A stretch of DNA of 64,000 nucleotides, from positions 186,001 through 250,000 of the forward strand of contig NZ_BKZV01000002.1 of NCBI RefSeq assembly GCF_008974285.1, written 5' to 3'. This document shows, one piece after another, positions 53,047-61,650 of the stretch (position 1 is its first letter; each line of letters opens with the position of its first letter). Under the pieces are notes generated by a model, which ran no database searches, was not told the origin of the DNA, and saw only the letters and a program-made list of their open reading frames with translations. The DNA comes from Thermogemmatispora aurantia (GTDB lineage Bacteria; Chloroflexota; Ktedonobacteria; Ktedonobacterales; Ktedonobacteraceae). Made by a program: the position numbers and the translations under genes.

Positions 53047-54261
53047 ATGCCAGGACAGATCAAAAGCCCCGTCCGCACGCTCGGCGTCCTGACCGGCGGG
53101 GGCGATGTGCCGGGGCTGAACGCCGCCATCAAAGCACTGGTCTACCGGGCGGAGACGCTGGGGATCAGCGTCATCGGTCTCCGCTACGGGTGGAGAGGCA
53201 TCACATTCCTCAACCGCAATCGACCGCGCGAAGAGCAGATCTTTCGCGCCGACGATCCCCAGACCTGGGACGATCACTACCTGCTGCCACTCAATCGGCA
53301 GAATACGCGCACGATCGACCGCCAGGGTGGGACGATCTTGCTCTCGACGCGCACTAATCCTGCGCGTGTGCGCGTGAGCGAGCTACCCGAGCATCTCAAG
53401 CATCGCGGCGAGGGACGCAACGCGCAGGAGTACCTGGATCTGACCGATGAGGTTCTGGCCAATATTGAGTTTCTAGGCCTGGACGGCCTGGTCGTCATCG
53501 GCGGCGATGACACGCTGAGCTACGGGGCTGTGCTTGGGGCAAAGGGAGTCCCGGTTTGGGGCATCCCGAAGACGATGGACAACGACGTTCCTGGCACTGA
53601 TTACTGCATTGGCTTCCAGACGGCTATCAACCGCGCCAGCGAGTTCATCGGGCGCCTGCGCTCGACTCTCGGCTCCCATAGCGAGACGGCGCTCTTCCGC
53701 CTCTTCGGACGCGATGCCGGTTTTACCGCTCTGGAAACAGCCATCGTGACCTGGGCCGACCGCCTGCTGATCCCCGAGGTGCCAGCCAATATCGATCAGC
53801 TGGCCGAGTTGGTCGCCAGCGACCGGCGCAATAATCCCAACCACTATTCGATCGTGGTCCTTTCAGAGGGGGCGAATCTGGGTATGCCGGTGCCAGAGGT
53901 CGGCCCGGAGGATGCCTACGGCCATCGCAAGAAGGCTAACGTGGCCGAGTTCCTGGCCGAGCAGCTGAGCAAGCGCCTGCCCGGGGTGCGCTTCCTGCCG
54001 ATCGATCTGACCTATATCCTGCGCAGTGGCGAGCCAGATGTCTACGATCGCCACATGGCGATCTATTTTGCCAACATGGCAATGAGCCTGGTAGAGCAGG
54101 GCATTCACGGGGCAATGGCCGGCTACCGCGAGGGCAAAATCATCTATACTGACCTGCCCGGAAAAGACAAGCCGCCACGGCGCGTCAATCCGGATGACTA
54201 CCACCCAACTCGCTACCGCCCACGCTTTGAGCGCATCAGTGGTCCGTATATGCCGCTGTGA
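53047..54261 (+). CDS. Phosphofructokinase, PPi-dependent type by active-site residues
   Basis: 404 residues from the ATG at 53047 (GGAGGG and AGGA upstream). TGGGDVPGLNAAI (17-29) is the phosphate-binding start; GGDDT (152-156) and PKTMDND (174-180) are the donor- and substrate-binding motifs. ATP-dependent enzymes normally have GGDG and PGT in these places; the extra Asp and the Lys mark PPi-dependent phosphofructokinases, which phosphorylate fructose 6-phosphate reversibly. The next gene encodes a proton-pumping pyrophosphatase, so pyrophosphate would be a shared energy currency. Some group II ATP enzymes share one of the two residues, so assays would be needed to settle the donor. Confidence 0.88.
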   Translation: MPGQIKSPVRTLGVLTGGGDVPGLNAAIKALVYRAETLGISVIGLRYGWRGITFLNRNRPREEQIFRADDPQTWDDHYLLPLNRQNTRTIDRQGGTILLSTRTNPARVRVSELPEHLKHRGEGRNAQEYLDLTDEVLANIEFLGLDGLVVIGGDDTLSYGAVLGAKGVPVWGIPKTMDNDVPGTDYCIGFQTAINRASEFIGRLRSTLGSHSETALFRLFGRDAGFTALETAIVTWADRLLIPEVPANIDQLAELVASDRRNNPNHYSIVVLSEGANLGMPVPEVGPEDAYGHRKKANVAEFLAEQLSKRLPGVRFLPIDLTYILRSGEPDVYDRHMAIYFANMAMSLVEQGIHGAMAGYREGKIIYTDLPGKDKPPRRVNPDDYHPTRYRPRFERISGPYMPL

Positions 54262-54464
54262 GGCCAGCAGCACCTTTACCCTGGTCGGGTCCAGCGCTGG
54301 CGCACACCGCGCGGCAGCCGTGACCCAATCACCGGGGAGGGACAGGGTGTTTTCGTATCAGTCATAAAGTAGGGGATCGGTGAGGTGCAGGCAGGCGCAC
54401 AGCGTCGGCGTTGCCGCAGACAACAGCAAAGAGGCGGCTTCGCCGATCCCTCTCCGCGATCCAC

Positions 54465-54524
54465 CAGTTTCGTTCTGTCCAGTTTCGTTCTGTCCAGTTT
54501 CGTTCTGTCCAGCTTCGTTCCGTC
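54465..54524. repeat. Four tandem copies of a 15-bp unit
   Basis: Unit CAGTTTCGTTCTGTC repeated three times perfectly, with a fourth copy differing at two positions (CAGCTTCGTTCCGTC). No spacers, so it is not a CRISPR. It may be a polymorphic minisatellite or a cluster of binding sites. Confidence 0.85.
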
Positions 54525-54942
54525 TTAGATCATTTCACTGACAGGCTAATAGTGGGCATATGGAGGCTACCAACCCCCAAGCCAGGTAGCTAGCTCGCTC
54601 TGTTGTTCGGTTTGGTGGTAAGGGCTGTTCCCAGTCTCTTCTTCCCTCACTCGCTGACATGGCGACAGGCACTCCCCCATTCTTGCACAACCCACGCAGG
54701 GTCGAGGCCCGGTCTGTAAACAGTCGCTGATAGAGGCTACCCTCTGTGCAGGCCCGGGGCGTCCTCGACATAGGGGGACGCATTGATTATGGCTGCATTT
54801 TTTGCTATTTAATTACAGGGCTAGCTATCGACTATAGATGTTAGCAGCAGAGGGATAGGGAAGGGGAAACCAGCGGCGTTCTGCCGGCCCGGTACGGGTC
54901 TTTCAGAGCCGGCCTAGAGGCAGCTTTAGCTATTTTTCAAAC

Positions 54943-54971
54943 TTGACGAAAGACAGGATAATATGATAAAT
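54943..54971 (+). promoter_or_regulatory. Predicted promoter of hppA
   Basis: TTGACG, 17 bases, then ATAAAT in an AT-rich stretch; about 145 bases upstream of the start codon. The -35 is good and the -10 moderate. Confidence 0.45.
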
Positions 54972-55117
54972 AAGAATAATGTTCTACTGCTAGCATCGTC
55001 AGTCCGCCCGCACCAGGGCCTTGCTACTTCCTGCTGTCACGGCCATCGCCAGATTGTTCTGGCCTCACTTTGAGCTGGGTGTTCGTATTGACACTATCTG
55101 CCTTCCAAGGAGGTTGA

Positions 55118-57370
55118 ATGGTCTATTACATCTTGGTCCCCATCGGTGTGGGACTCCTCGCCGTGCTGTTTGCGGCCTTTTTGATCAATGACGTGCTGCG
55201 GAGAGATACAGGTACGCCTTCAATGCAGAAGATCGCGAATGCCATCTTCTCCGGCGCAACCGCCTTTCTCAATCGGCAGTATCGCACCATCGCATTGCTG
55301 GCGGTCGGTGCGGCTGTGCTGGTAGCAGCCGCCCTGGCGCTCCTTGGCCAGGGTACGCTGGCTGCACGGTTCAATCTGGCCTGGCACACCGCTCTCGCTT
55401 TCCTGGTGGGAGCGCTTTGCTCTGGTATCTCGGGCTATACAGGCATGTACGTTGCCGTGAAGTCCAATAGTCGCACCGCCAGCGCAGCGCGCCGCAGCCT
55501 GGGCGAAGCCCTGGTCGTGGCACTGCGCGGGGGAGCCGTTTCTGGCTTCCTGGTGGTGGCGCTTTCGATACTGGGTGTCTCTCTGCTCTTCACCATCTTT
55601 GGCGGCCTCTCCAGCCCGGCCACGACGCCGTCGTTGATCGTTGGCTTTGGCTTCGGCGCCAGCTTCGTGGCTCTCTTCGCCCAGCTCGGCGGCGGTATCT
55701 ATACCAAGGCCGCCGATATGGGGGCGGATCTGGTCGGCAAGGTTGAGGCGAACATTCCCGAGGATGATCCACGCAATCCGGCAGTGGTGGCGGATCTAGT
55801 GGGTGACAATGTGGGCGACTGCGCTGGGCGTGGTGCCGACCTCTTTGAGTCGACGGCGGCTGAAAATATCGGTACCATGATCCTGGGGGCCACCCTCTAT
55901 CAGGCCACCGGCAACATCGGCTGGATGCTCTTCCCGCTGGTGCTGGGCGCCTTCGGGCTGATCGCCTCAGCTATCGGTGTGCTCTCGGTCCGAGCTTCGG
56001 CTGTGATTGAACCCGAGAAGGCGGCTGGCCGCGATCCCGGCCAGATTGCTATGCAGCGCCTGAATATCGGCTACTATATTACCTGTGCTCTCTCGCTCAT
56101 CGGGATGTTCCTGGGCTGCTATTTGCTGCTCGGACAGAGTTCGGTCTCGGCAAACTATGGCTTGCCCGCCTGGCTCTGGTTCGCTCTGGCTGGTACGGTC
56201 GGTATTGCTCTGAGCATCGCCTTCGTCTTTATCACGCAGTATTACACCTCCGGGACCTGGCGCCCGGTGCGTGAGATCGCTGCGGCGACCCTGACCGGCC
56301 CGGCCACCACGATTATTAGCGGCATTACGGTGGGCTTCGAGTGTATTGTCGCACCCGTCCTGGCCATCAGTGCCGCTTTGGGCCTGGCCTACTTCTTCGG
56401 CAGCCAGGTCCATATCCCGCTGGCTTCCCTGGGGTCCATCAATGTCAGCGGGATCTTCGGTACGGCTGTGGCCACTGTCGGTATGCTGATGAGCTGCGCT
56501 TATATCCTGACAATGGATACCTTCGGTCCGATTACGGACAACGCCGGCGGCATCAGCGAGATGAGTGGCCAGGCGGAGTCGGTGCGCGCCATTACAGACG
56601 CGCTCGATAGCGTCGGCAATACGACAAAGGCCCTGACCAAGGGCTATGGCCTCGGCTCCGCTGCCCTGGCCGCTTTCCTGCTCTTCAGCGCCTATCTGGA
56701 TGTGCTCTATAGCTTCCGCCACGATCCGGCGGTCTATCGCGTCGATCTGGCCAATCTGAGCACGTTCATTGCGGGTCTGCTTGGCCTCGCTTTGATCTTC
56801 TTCTTTAGCTCGCTGGCGATCCGGGCCGTGGGGAAGGCCGCCGGGCGGATGATCGAGGAGGTGCGCCGTCAGTTCCGCGAGAATCCCCGCATTATGGCGG
56901 AAAACCCCGATGAGCGGGTCGATCCTGATTACGCACGCTGCGTGGACATCAGTACGTCGGGCGCTCTGCGCGCGATGGTGCTGCCCGGCACGGTCGCGGT
57001 CTTGACGCCGATCGCTGTGGGCGTGATCCTTGGCCCCCAGGCGGCTGCCGGCCTGTTGATGGTGGCAACAATGGGCGGTATCGTGGTGGCACTCTTCTTG
57101 AACAACGGCGGTGGCGCCTGGGATAACGCCAAGAAATATATTGAGGCTGGCTATCTGCGTGTGAATGTGAAAGGGGAGATCGTCCCGCCCGACGATCCCG
57201 AGGGGATCGTTCTGGGTAAGAAGAGTGAACCTCATAAGGCGAGCGTGATCGGCGATACAGTCGGCGACCCCTTCAAGGATACCGCCGGCCCATCGCTGCA
57301 CGTACTCATTAAGCTGCTCAGCACAATCACACTGGTGCTGGCTCCTCTCTTCTACTTCCTGCATGTCTAG
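55118..57370 (+). CDS. hppA: Membrane proton-translocating pyrophosphatase
   Basis: 750 residues with about 16 membrane helices. The substrate-binding signature is complete: GGIYTKAADMGADLVGKVE, EDDPRNPAVVADLVGDNVGD, DNAGGISEM, and at the end GDTVGDPFKDTAGPSLH. In the GNTTKALTKG segment a Lys stands where K+-dependent enzymes carry Ala (GNTTAA), which points to the K+-independent, H+-pumping class. The enzyme hydrolyses PPi and stores the energy as a proton gradient, or works in reverse. AAGGAGG gives an excellent ribosome-binding site. Functionally linked to the PPi-type phosphofructokinase before it. Confidence 0.95.
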   Translation: MVYYILVPIGVGLLAVLFAAFLINDVLRRDTGTPSMQKIANAIFSGATAFLNRQYRTIALLAVGAAVLVAAALALLGQGTLAARFNLAWHTALAFLVGALCSGISGYTGMYVAVKSNSRTASAARRSLGEALVVALRGGAVSGFLVVALSILGVSLLFTIFGGLSSPATTPSLIVGFGFGASFVALFAQLGGGIYTKAADMGADLVGKVEANIPEDDPRNPAVVADLVGDNVGDCAGRGADLFESTAAENIGTMILGATLYQATGNIGWMLFPLVLGAFGLIASAIGVLSVRASAVIEPEKAAGRDPGQIAMQRLNIGYYITCALSLIGMFLGCYLLLGQSSVSANYGLPAWLWFALAGTVGIALSIAFVFITQYYTSGTWRPVREIAAATLTGPATTIISGITVGFECIVAPVLAISAALGLAYFFGSQVHIPLASLGSINVSGIFGTAVATVGMLMSCAYILTMDTFGPITDNAGGISEMSGQAESVRAITDALDSVGNTTKALTKGYGLGSAALAAFLLFSAYLDVLYSFRHDPAVYRVDLANLSTFIAGLLGLALIFFFSSLAIRAVGKAAGRMIEEVRRQFRENPRIMAENPDERVDPDYARCVDISTSGALRAMVLPGTVAVLTPIAVGVILGPQAAAGLLMVATMGGIVVALFLNNGGGAWDNAKKYIEAGYLRVNVKGEIVPPDDPEGIVLGKKSEPHKASVIGDTVGDPFKDTAGPSLHVLIKLLSTITLVLAPLFYFLHV

Positions 57371-57661
57371 CTCCGGGCGGGCAAGCAGGCAGGGATAGAT
57401 AAAGGTGGAGGTCGGTTACGGATAGGCTCGTCCAGCCCAATCAGGGAGAAGAGGAGAGTGACGGGCCAGGTATGACCTCGTCAGGGTTGTCACCAGGCCC
57501 GCTCTGCACTTGGGTGCTGCTTTGCCCGAGTGCTCCCTCTGCGCTCGCCATGCATCGTGTGGGAAGCACGTTCGGAAGGCAGACATGGCCTGGCGAGCTT
57601 GCTCCGCGCCGATATTCCGCTGGCTGCGGACCGCAAGCACCGCCTGAGATGAGATAAACAA

Positions 57662-57710
57662 AGGGACGGAGGAAGTCCGCGTAGGAAGCTTCCTCCGTCC
57701 CTCTTTTTGG
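57662..57710 (+). terminator. Strong rho-independent terminator, probably bidirectional
   Basis: A 14-bp perfect stem (AGGGACGGAGGAAG / CTTCCTCCGTCCCT) with a 13-base loop is followed by CTTTTTGG. On the minus strand the hairpin is followed by TTGTTTATC. It lies between convergent hppA and nrdJ; the 290 bp between the hppA stop and this hairpin show nothing else. Confidence 0.8.
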
Positions 57711-57795
57711 CTCTGCTACCTTCTTTTCGCTGCTCCGCCGGCCAGCTTTTAGCCTGGTAGGGTAGGCCGAGGAAGGGTAATCCCCAGGCCTCAGC

Positions 57796-60700
57796 TTAGC
57801 ATTCGCTGTGGCCGCAGCTATAACACTTGCGACAGCCTTCTTCGTAAACCATCGTGTTGCAGCCGCATTGCGGGCAAAGGTTACCGGTGACGTTGAGGTA
57901 ACCGATATGCAAGGCTGCGCCAGCGCTGTTGCTGTGACTCTCGCTCTCCGGCTGATGATGGAGCGAGGCCGGGGTCTTCGAGCCGCTTTCGAGCATCTCT
58001 AGATGCAGCTCCAGCGCTCGGGCCACGGCGTCCGGCAGTGAGCGAATCTGCTGCGGACCGAAACCAACGGAGCGGCTGCCGGCAATGCCCCGCAGTTGTT
58101 CAGCCACTTCGCGCATACGCTCAACCTGCGAAAGCGGGCTGGGAATGCGCAGGATGAGCGAGATGAGTCGCCCCAGGGCCTCGGCCAGAGCCAGAATGTC
58201 GCTGCCGGCTTTGCCAACATTGACGAAGACCTCCAGCGGGCCGTGCTCATCGCTGTTGATGGTGACGTTGACTTTGCCCTCGGGGGCGCGAATCTTGCGG
58301 GTGTAGCCATGCAAGACCTCAGGCGGGGGCTTGATCATCGGTCCGTGGCTCGCCCCTTGCTCAAATCTGCTCTCGCTCTGGGGCAGCTGCTGATCCTGGG
58401 CGGCTTGGGCCACCTGTGTCTGCTGTTGTTGTTCCGCTTTCTTGTCTTCGATATGGGAGAGTACTCCAACTCGTGATCCGTCGCGCATATAGGTAATGCC
58501 TTTACAGCCAAGTTCATAGGCCAGCGTGTAGAGCTTTTTGACGTCTTCGACCGTGTGGCTGTTGGGAGCGTTGACGGTCTTGCTGATGCTGGCATCGGTA
58601 TACTTCTGAATGGTGGCCTGGACACGCACGTGCTGCTCTGGCGTGAGGTCGTTGGCGGCAACGAAGTAATCAGGGGTCGGTTCGCCCGGATGTTCGTCAC
58701 GCCAGGCTTTGAAGAGCGGATGGTAAAGCACATGCTCGCCAGTGCGATCGCGGCGCACCATAGCGAAGTCGTAGACCGGTTCAATGCCGGAGCTGACGCC
58801 GGCAAAGAGGCTGGTGGTGCCCGTCGGCGCCTGGGTCAGCAGGACGGCATTACGGATGCCTTGTTTGCGAATCTTCTCTTGGATGGCTTTGGGCAGACGC
58901 TGGATAAAGCGCCCCTGCATGTATTTCTCGCGGTCAAAGCGCGGGAATGGCCCTTTTTCGGCAGCGATGTCCGCTGAGGCATCGTAGGCCGCATCACGAA
59001 TGGTGCGATAGATGCGCTCAATGACCGGGATGGAGCGGTCGCTGCCGTAGGGGATCTTCATTTTGATGAGGGCGTCGGCCAGGCCCATCGTGCCCAGGCC
59101 GGTGCGCCGCGTAGCCATCTGCGCCTGACGGTTCTCTTCGATAAAGTACTCGTTGGCATCGATGACGTTGTCCAGGAAGCGCATGGCAACGCGAGCAGTC
59201 TCGGCGAGCTGCTGATAGTCCATTTCGCCGTCTTTGACAAAGGCGGCCAGATTGAGCGCCCCCAGGTTGCAGACGCCCCAGGGCGGTAAGGGCTGCTCTC
59301 CACAGTTATGCACAACGAGACCATTGGCGATGAAGAGATGCCTCTGCGGCTCAACGAGATCATAGACCAGCTCTTCACCGTCTGGTTCCAGGCTCTCGAA
59401 GGTCGCCAGATAGTCGGCTGCTTCCTCGGACCCGGAGACTATGCTCTGGGAAACTGCAGCGCTCAAGAGGCGCTGGCGGCTAGCAGGCAGGAGGCCAATC
59501 TGGTCGCTGAAGCGTCGCAGCTGGCTGCCGCTGATGAGAAGTTCGTCGCCCGCCTCCCCTCCTGGCTGGCTCAGCCGCTGGGGCTGAATCTCGGAGAGAA
59601 TGGCAAAGTTCAGGAGGAGACGCTGGACATCTTCGAGCAGCGTGCGCGGGCACCCGCTGAGGCGCAGGGCGTAGCCGTCCTGGCGGTCACAGGTGAGGTT
59701 TCCAGCCAGCGAGAAGAGCATGGCCAGGAAACCCTGCTGCATGGCGCGATTGCCGCGCAGGATGGCGGCGGGCAGGCGCTGGCCCAGTGTTGACTCTTCG
59801 ACGGCGCTGAACTCCTGGGCCCGAGCCAGGGCGTCCCCGGCAAGCGCTGGGGCGGGAGCTGGTAGACCGTTTGCACTGACGCTCAACCAGGCCAGGGCCT
59901 GACCCACTTCGGCGTTGCCTTCTCTCCCAAAGGCACCACCCTGTCGCAGCAGATGGAGCTGCTCGCCCGGACGGAGGTCAGCAGCAGCTTTCCAGCCGTT
60001 CGTGGTAAGGACCCGGTGATCAGCGGTGAGGCGCAGGCTGTAACCTTCGCGCGTGCGCAGCCGGTAGACGGGCTTGATCCCCGTGGGAAAGACAGGGCTG
60101 GCCAGGCACAGCCGACTGCTGCGTCCTGCTGCTCCCTGCTTGCTCCTACTGGCACGGGGAGCGCTACCGACAAGCGCCTCCACTGGCAGGCCCACATCTT
60201 CTGAGACAATCTCTACGGGCAGCCCACTCTGGGCCAGCTCGCGCGCCGGAATGAGGCCCGCGCTGGTGTAGATGAGTGTCTCACCGGTGACGCAGGGGTT
60301 AACACAGTTGATTTTTTCGTAGTACCAGGTATTGGCCTCTTTGTTGCAGCGGTCCATGAAGACGACACCTGGCTCGGCGGACTCCCAGGCTGACTTGCAA
60401 ATCAGGTCCCAGAGGTCACGCGCACGCACCGTTTTCTTGACTTCACCCTGCCAGATGAGGTTCCACGGCTCATCGTTCTTGACAGCCTGCATGAAGCGAT
60501 CAGAGATGCAGACCGAGAGGTTGGCATGCTCAATCTTGCCTTCGGTGCGCTTGACAGTGATGAACTCCTCGACGTCGGGATGGGTGTCGTCCAGCATGAG
60601 CATGAGGGCGCCGCGTCGCGAGCCTCCTTGCTGGATGACATCGCCCGTCGCTACCGAGTAGAGCTGCGCCCAGGAGCAAGGGCCAGAGGCCGTGCCGTTG

Positions 60701-61158
60701 ACGGTCTTGATGTAAGAGCCACGGGGCCGCAGGGTCGAGAGGTTGATGCCTACACCACCGCCACGGGCCATGATCTCGGTCATGATCTTGAGGTTGTCAA
60801 GGATACCCTGGCGGCTGTCCTCTGGACTGGGAATGACGTAGCAGTTGTAAAAGGTCACCTGATGGCCAGAGCCAGCCCCGGCCAGAATACGCCCACCCGG
60901 TACAAATTTGAAGTCAGTCATCGCCTCATAGAAGCGCTTCTCCCAGTAGGCACGCAGCTCCTCTGTCTTCTCCACCGCCGCGATTCCCCGCGCCACACGC
61001 GCCCACAGCTCTTCGGGATAGTGCTCCAGAGGCTGACCGTTGGCATCCTTGAGCGAATAGCGATCCAGAAAGACTTTGAGACGAATGCCTTCTAGCTGTG
61101 TCCGCTTCGGTGTATCGCCAGGCGCTTTGGGAGTCTTAGACTCCTGCTGCTCTAACAT
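57796..61158 (-). CDS. nrdJ: Adenosylcobalamin-dependent (class II) ribonucleotide reductase interrupted by an intein
   Basis: 1120 residues, of which 330 are an intein (289-618), leaving a 790-residue enzyme. NrdJ blocks: FVPGGRILAGAGSGHQVTFY, ARGGGVGINLSTLRPRGS, the thiyl-radical motif NPCGEQPLPP (split by the intein), GVCNLGALNL and TGTTSLFAGVSSGIEP. The C-terminal CPQCGCNTMV followed by KCYSCGHSEC carries the redox or zinc-binding cysteines. It converts ribonucleotides to deoxyribonucleotides using coenzyme B12 and needs no oxygen. Promoter and tandem NrdR-type boxes lie upstream. GAGGAG precedes the ATG. Confidence 0.94.
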   Translation of the reverse strand: MLEQQESKTPKAPGDTPKRTQLEGIRLKVFLDRYSLKDANGQPLEHYPEELWARVARGIAAVEKTEELRAYWEKRFYEAMTDFKFVPGGRILAGAGSGHQVTFYNCYVIPSPEDSRQGILDNLKIMTEIMARGGGVGINLSTLRPRGSYIKTVNGTASGPCSWAQLYSVATGDVIQQGGSRRGALMLMLDDTHPDVEEFITVKRTEGKIEHANLSVCISDRFMQAVKNDEPWNLIWQGEVKKTVRARDLWDLICKSAWESAEPGVVFMDRCNKEANTWYYEKINCVNPCVTGETLIYTSAGLIPARELAQSGLPVEIVSEDVGLPVEALVGSAPRASRSKQGAAGRSSRLCLASPVFPTGIKPVYRLRTREGYSLRLTADHRVLTTNGWKAAADLRPGEQLHLLRQGGAFGREGNAEVGQALAWLSVSANGLPAPAPALAGDALARAQEFSAVEESTLGQRLPAAILRGNRAMQQGFLAMLFSLAGNLTCDRQDGYALRLSGCPRTLLEDVQRLLLNFAILSEIQPQRLSQPGGEAGDELLISGSQLRRFSDQIGLLPASRQRLLSAAVSQSIVSGSEEAADYLATFESLEPDGEELVYDLVEPQRHLFIANGLVVHNCGEQPLPPWGVCNLGALNLAAFVKDGEMDYQQLAETARVAMRFLDNVIDANEYFIEENRQAQMATRRTGLGTMGLADALIKMKIPYGSDRSIPVIERIYRTIRDAAYDASADIAAEKGPFPRFDREKYMQGRFIQRLPKAIQEKIRKQGIRNAVLLTQAPTGTTSLFAGVSSGIEPVYDFAMVRRDRTGEHVLYHPLFKAWRDEHPGEPTPDYFVAANDLTPEQHVRVQATIQKYTDASISKTVNAPNSHTVEDVKKLYTLAYELGCKGITYMRDGSRVGVLSHIEDKKAEQQQQTQVAQAAQDQQLPQSESRFEQGASHGPMIKPPPEVLHGYTRKIRAPEGKVNVTINSDEHGPLEVFVNVGKAGSDILALAEALGRLISLILRIPSPLSQVERMREVAEQLRGIAGSRSVGFGPQQIRSLPDAVARALELHLEMLESGSKTPASLHHQPESESHSNSAGAALHIGYLNVTGNLCPQCGCNTMVYEEGCRKCYSCGHSEC
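59305..60294 (-). mobile_element. Intein within NrdJ with a degenerate endonuclease-like core
   Basis: Residues 289-618. Block A starts CVTGETLIYTSAGLIPARE (Cys1); block B has LRLTADHRVLTTNGW; blocks F and G are EELVYDLVEPQRHLF and ANGLVVHN, ending His-Asn with Cys as the +1 extein residue. Those are the residues needed for class 1 splicing. The ~200-residue middle has one LAGLIDADG-like trace (AMLFSLAGNL) lacking its acidic residue, so homing activity is probably lost. The insertion lies between Asn-Pro and Cys of the catalytic NPC motif, so the protein must splice to be active. Confidence 0.93.
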
Positions 61159-61315
61159 GCTGCCTTACTCCTCTCTTAAATTACAGCTCGTCAGTCGCCG
61201 CCCGCCTACCACACACCACTCACACCACTACACCATGCGCTTGATGTGCCGCGTCTCCCGGTGCCGGACGAACGACAAAGAAAGGGCAGGTAGGAAATAG
61301 GACTCACTTCTAGAG

Positions 61316-61336
61316 AACTTGTCCTGCAGGCAAGTT
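61316..61336. repeat. Near-perfect palindrome in the nrdJ leader
   Basis: AACTTG-T-CCTGCAGG-CAAGTT: arms of 6 bp around a self-complementary core with one unpaired base. It lies about 160 bases upstream of nrdJ, in the predicted leader between promoter and start codon. Confidence 0.5.
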
Positions 61337-61373
61337 ATCGGCTATGATTTCCCCGGTCGACCTTCCTCGGGAC

Positions 61374-61402
61374 AGTATACTAGGAAACCTCCCCGATTAC
61401 AA
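61374..61402 (-). promoter_or_regulatory. Predicted nrdJ promoter
   Basis: Minus strand TTGTAA, exactly 17 bases, then TATACT. The -35 lies 8 bp from the first NrdR-type box. The transcript would have a leader of about 210 bases, with no recognisable cobalamin riboswitch. Confidence 0.6.
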
Positions 61403-61410
61403 GCCTTTGT

Positions 61411-61457
61411 CCACAAGATATTGAGATTTTCTCATCTCCAGGCACAACATATTGAGA
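61411..61457 (-). promoter_or_regulatory. Tandem NrdR boxes upstream of nrdJ
   Basis: CCACAAGATATTGAGA (61411-61426) and GCACAACATATTGAGA (61442-61457) both match the NrdR box core (C-W-A-x-A-T-A-T-W-G) and start exactly 31 bp apart, three helical turns, as in known NrdR operators. NrdR is the ATP/dATP-sensing repressor of ribonucleotide reductase genes. A partial third copy follows at about 61455-61468. Confidence 0.75.
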
Positions 61458-61650
61458 GATATTGAGACGTGGTATGATAAGGGGGAGTGGTCAGGTGAGC
61501 CAGCGAGCGCAGAGCGAGTGGAAAGAAAGGCTACGGAGAGAGAAAGGGGGAGTCTGGCCAGATGGGAAAGCTTCCAGGCTGACTGCGGCTCGCTGGCTGG
61601 CTGGCCGGGCTGGACCATGTATCGCTTGCTCTGGAGGATTTGACAGCGTT

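Larger units (their letters stand above)
54262..55117. other. 856-bp intergenic region with a tandem repeat
   Basis: Between the phosphofructokinase and pyrophosphatase genes. It holds the 15-bp tandem repeat at 54465-54524 and the predicted promoter at 54943-54971. Otherwise no gene, RNA or mobile element was recognised. Confidence 0.45.

Noticed and set aside
54465..54524. CRISPR array
   Set aside because: Repeats are only 15 bp and directly joined without spacers, and no cas gene is in the window.
55967..57364. 465-residue minus-strand reading frame opposite hppA
   Set aside because: A shadow of the strongly conserved pyrophosphatase gene; no domain and no ribosome-binding site.
59305..60294. 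Active LAGLIDADG homing endonuclease in the NrdJ intein
   Set aside because: Only one weak motif-like block lacking its acidic residue is seen, so an active nuclease is unlikely.
61159..61373. Possible cobalamin riboswitch in the nrdJ leader
   Set aside because: A stretch with CGGGAGACGCGGC faintly resembles the B12 box, but several invariant positions differ and the other conserved segments are missing.
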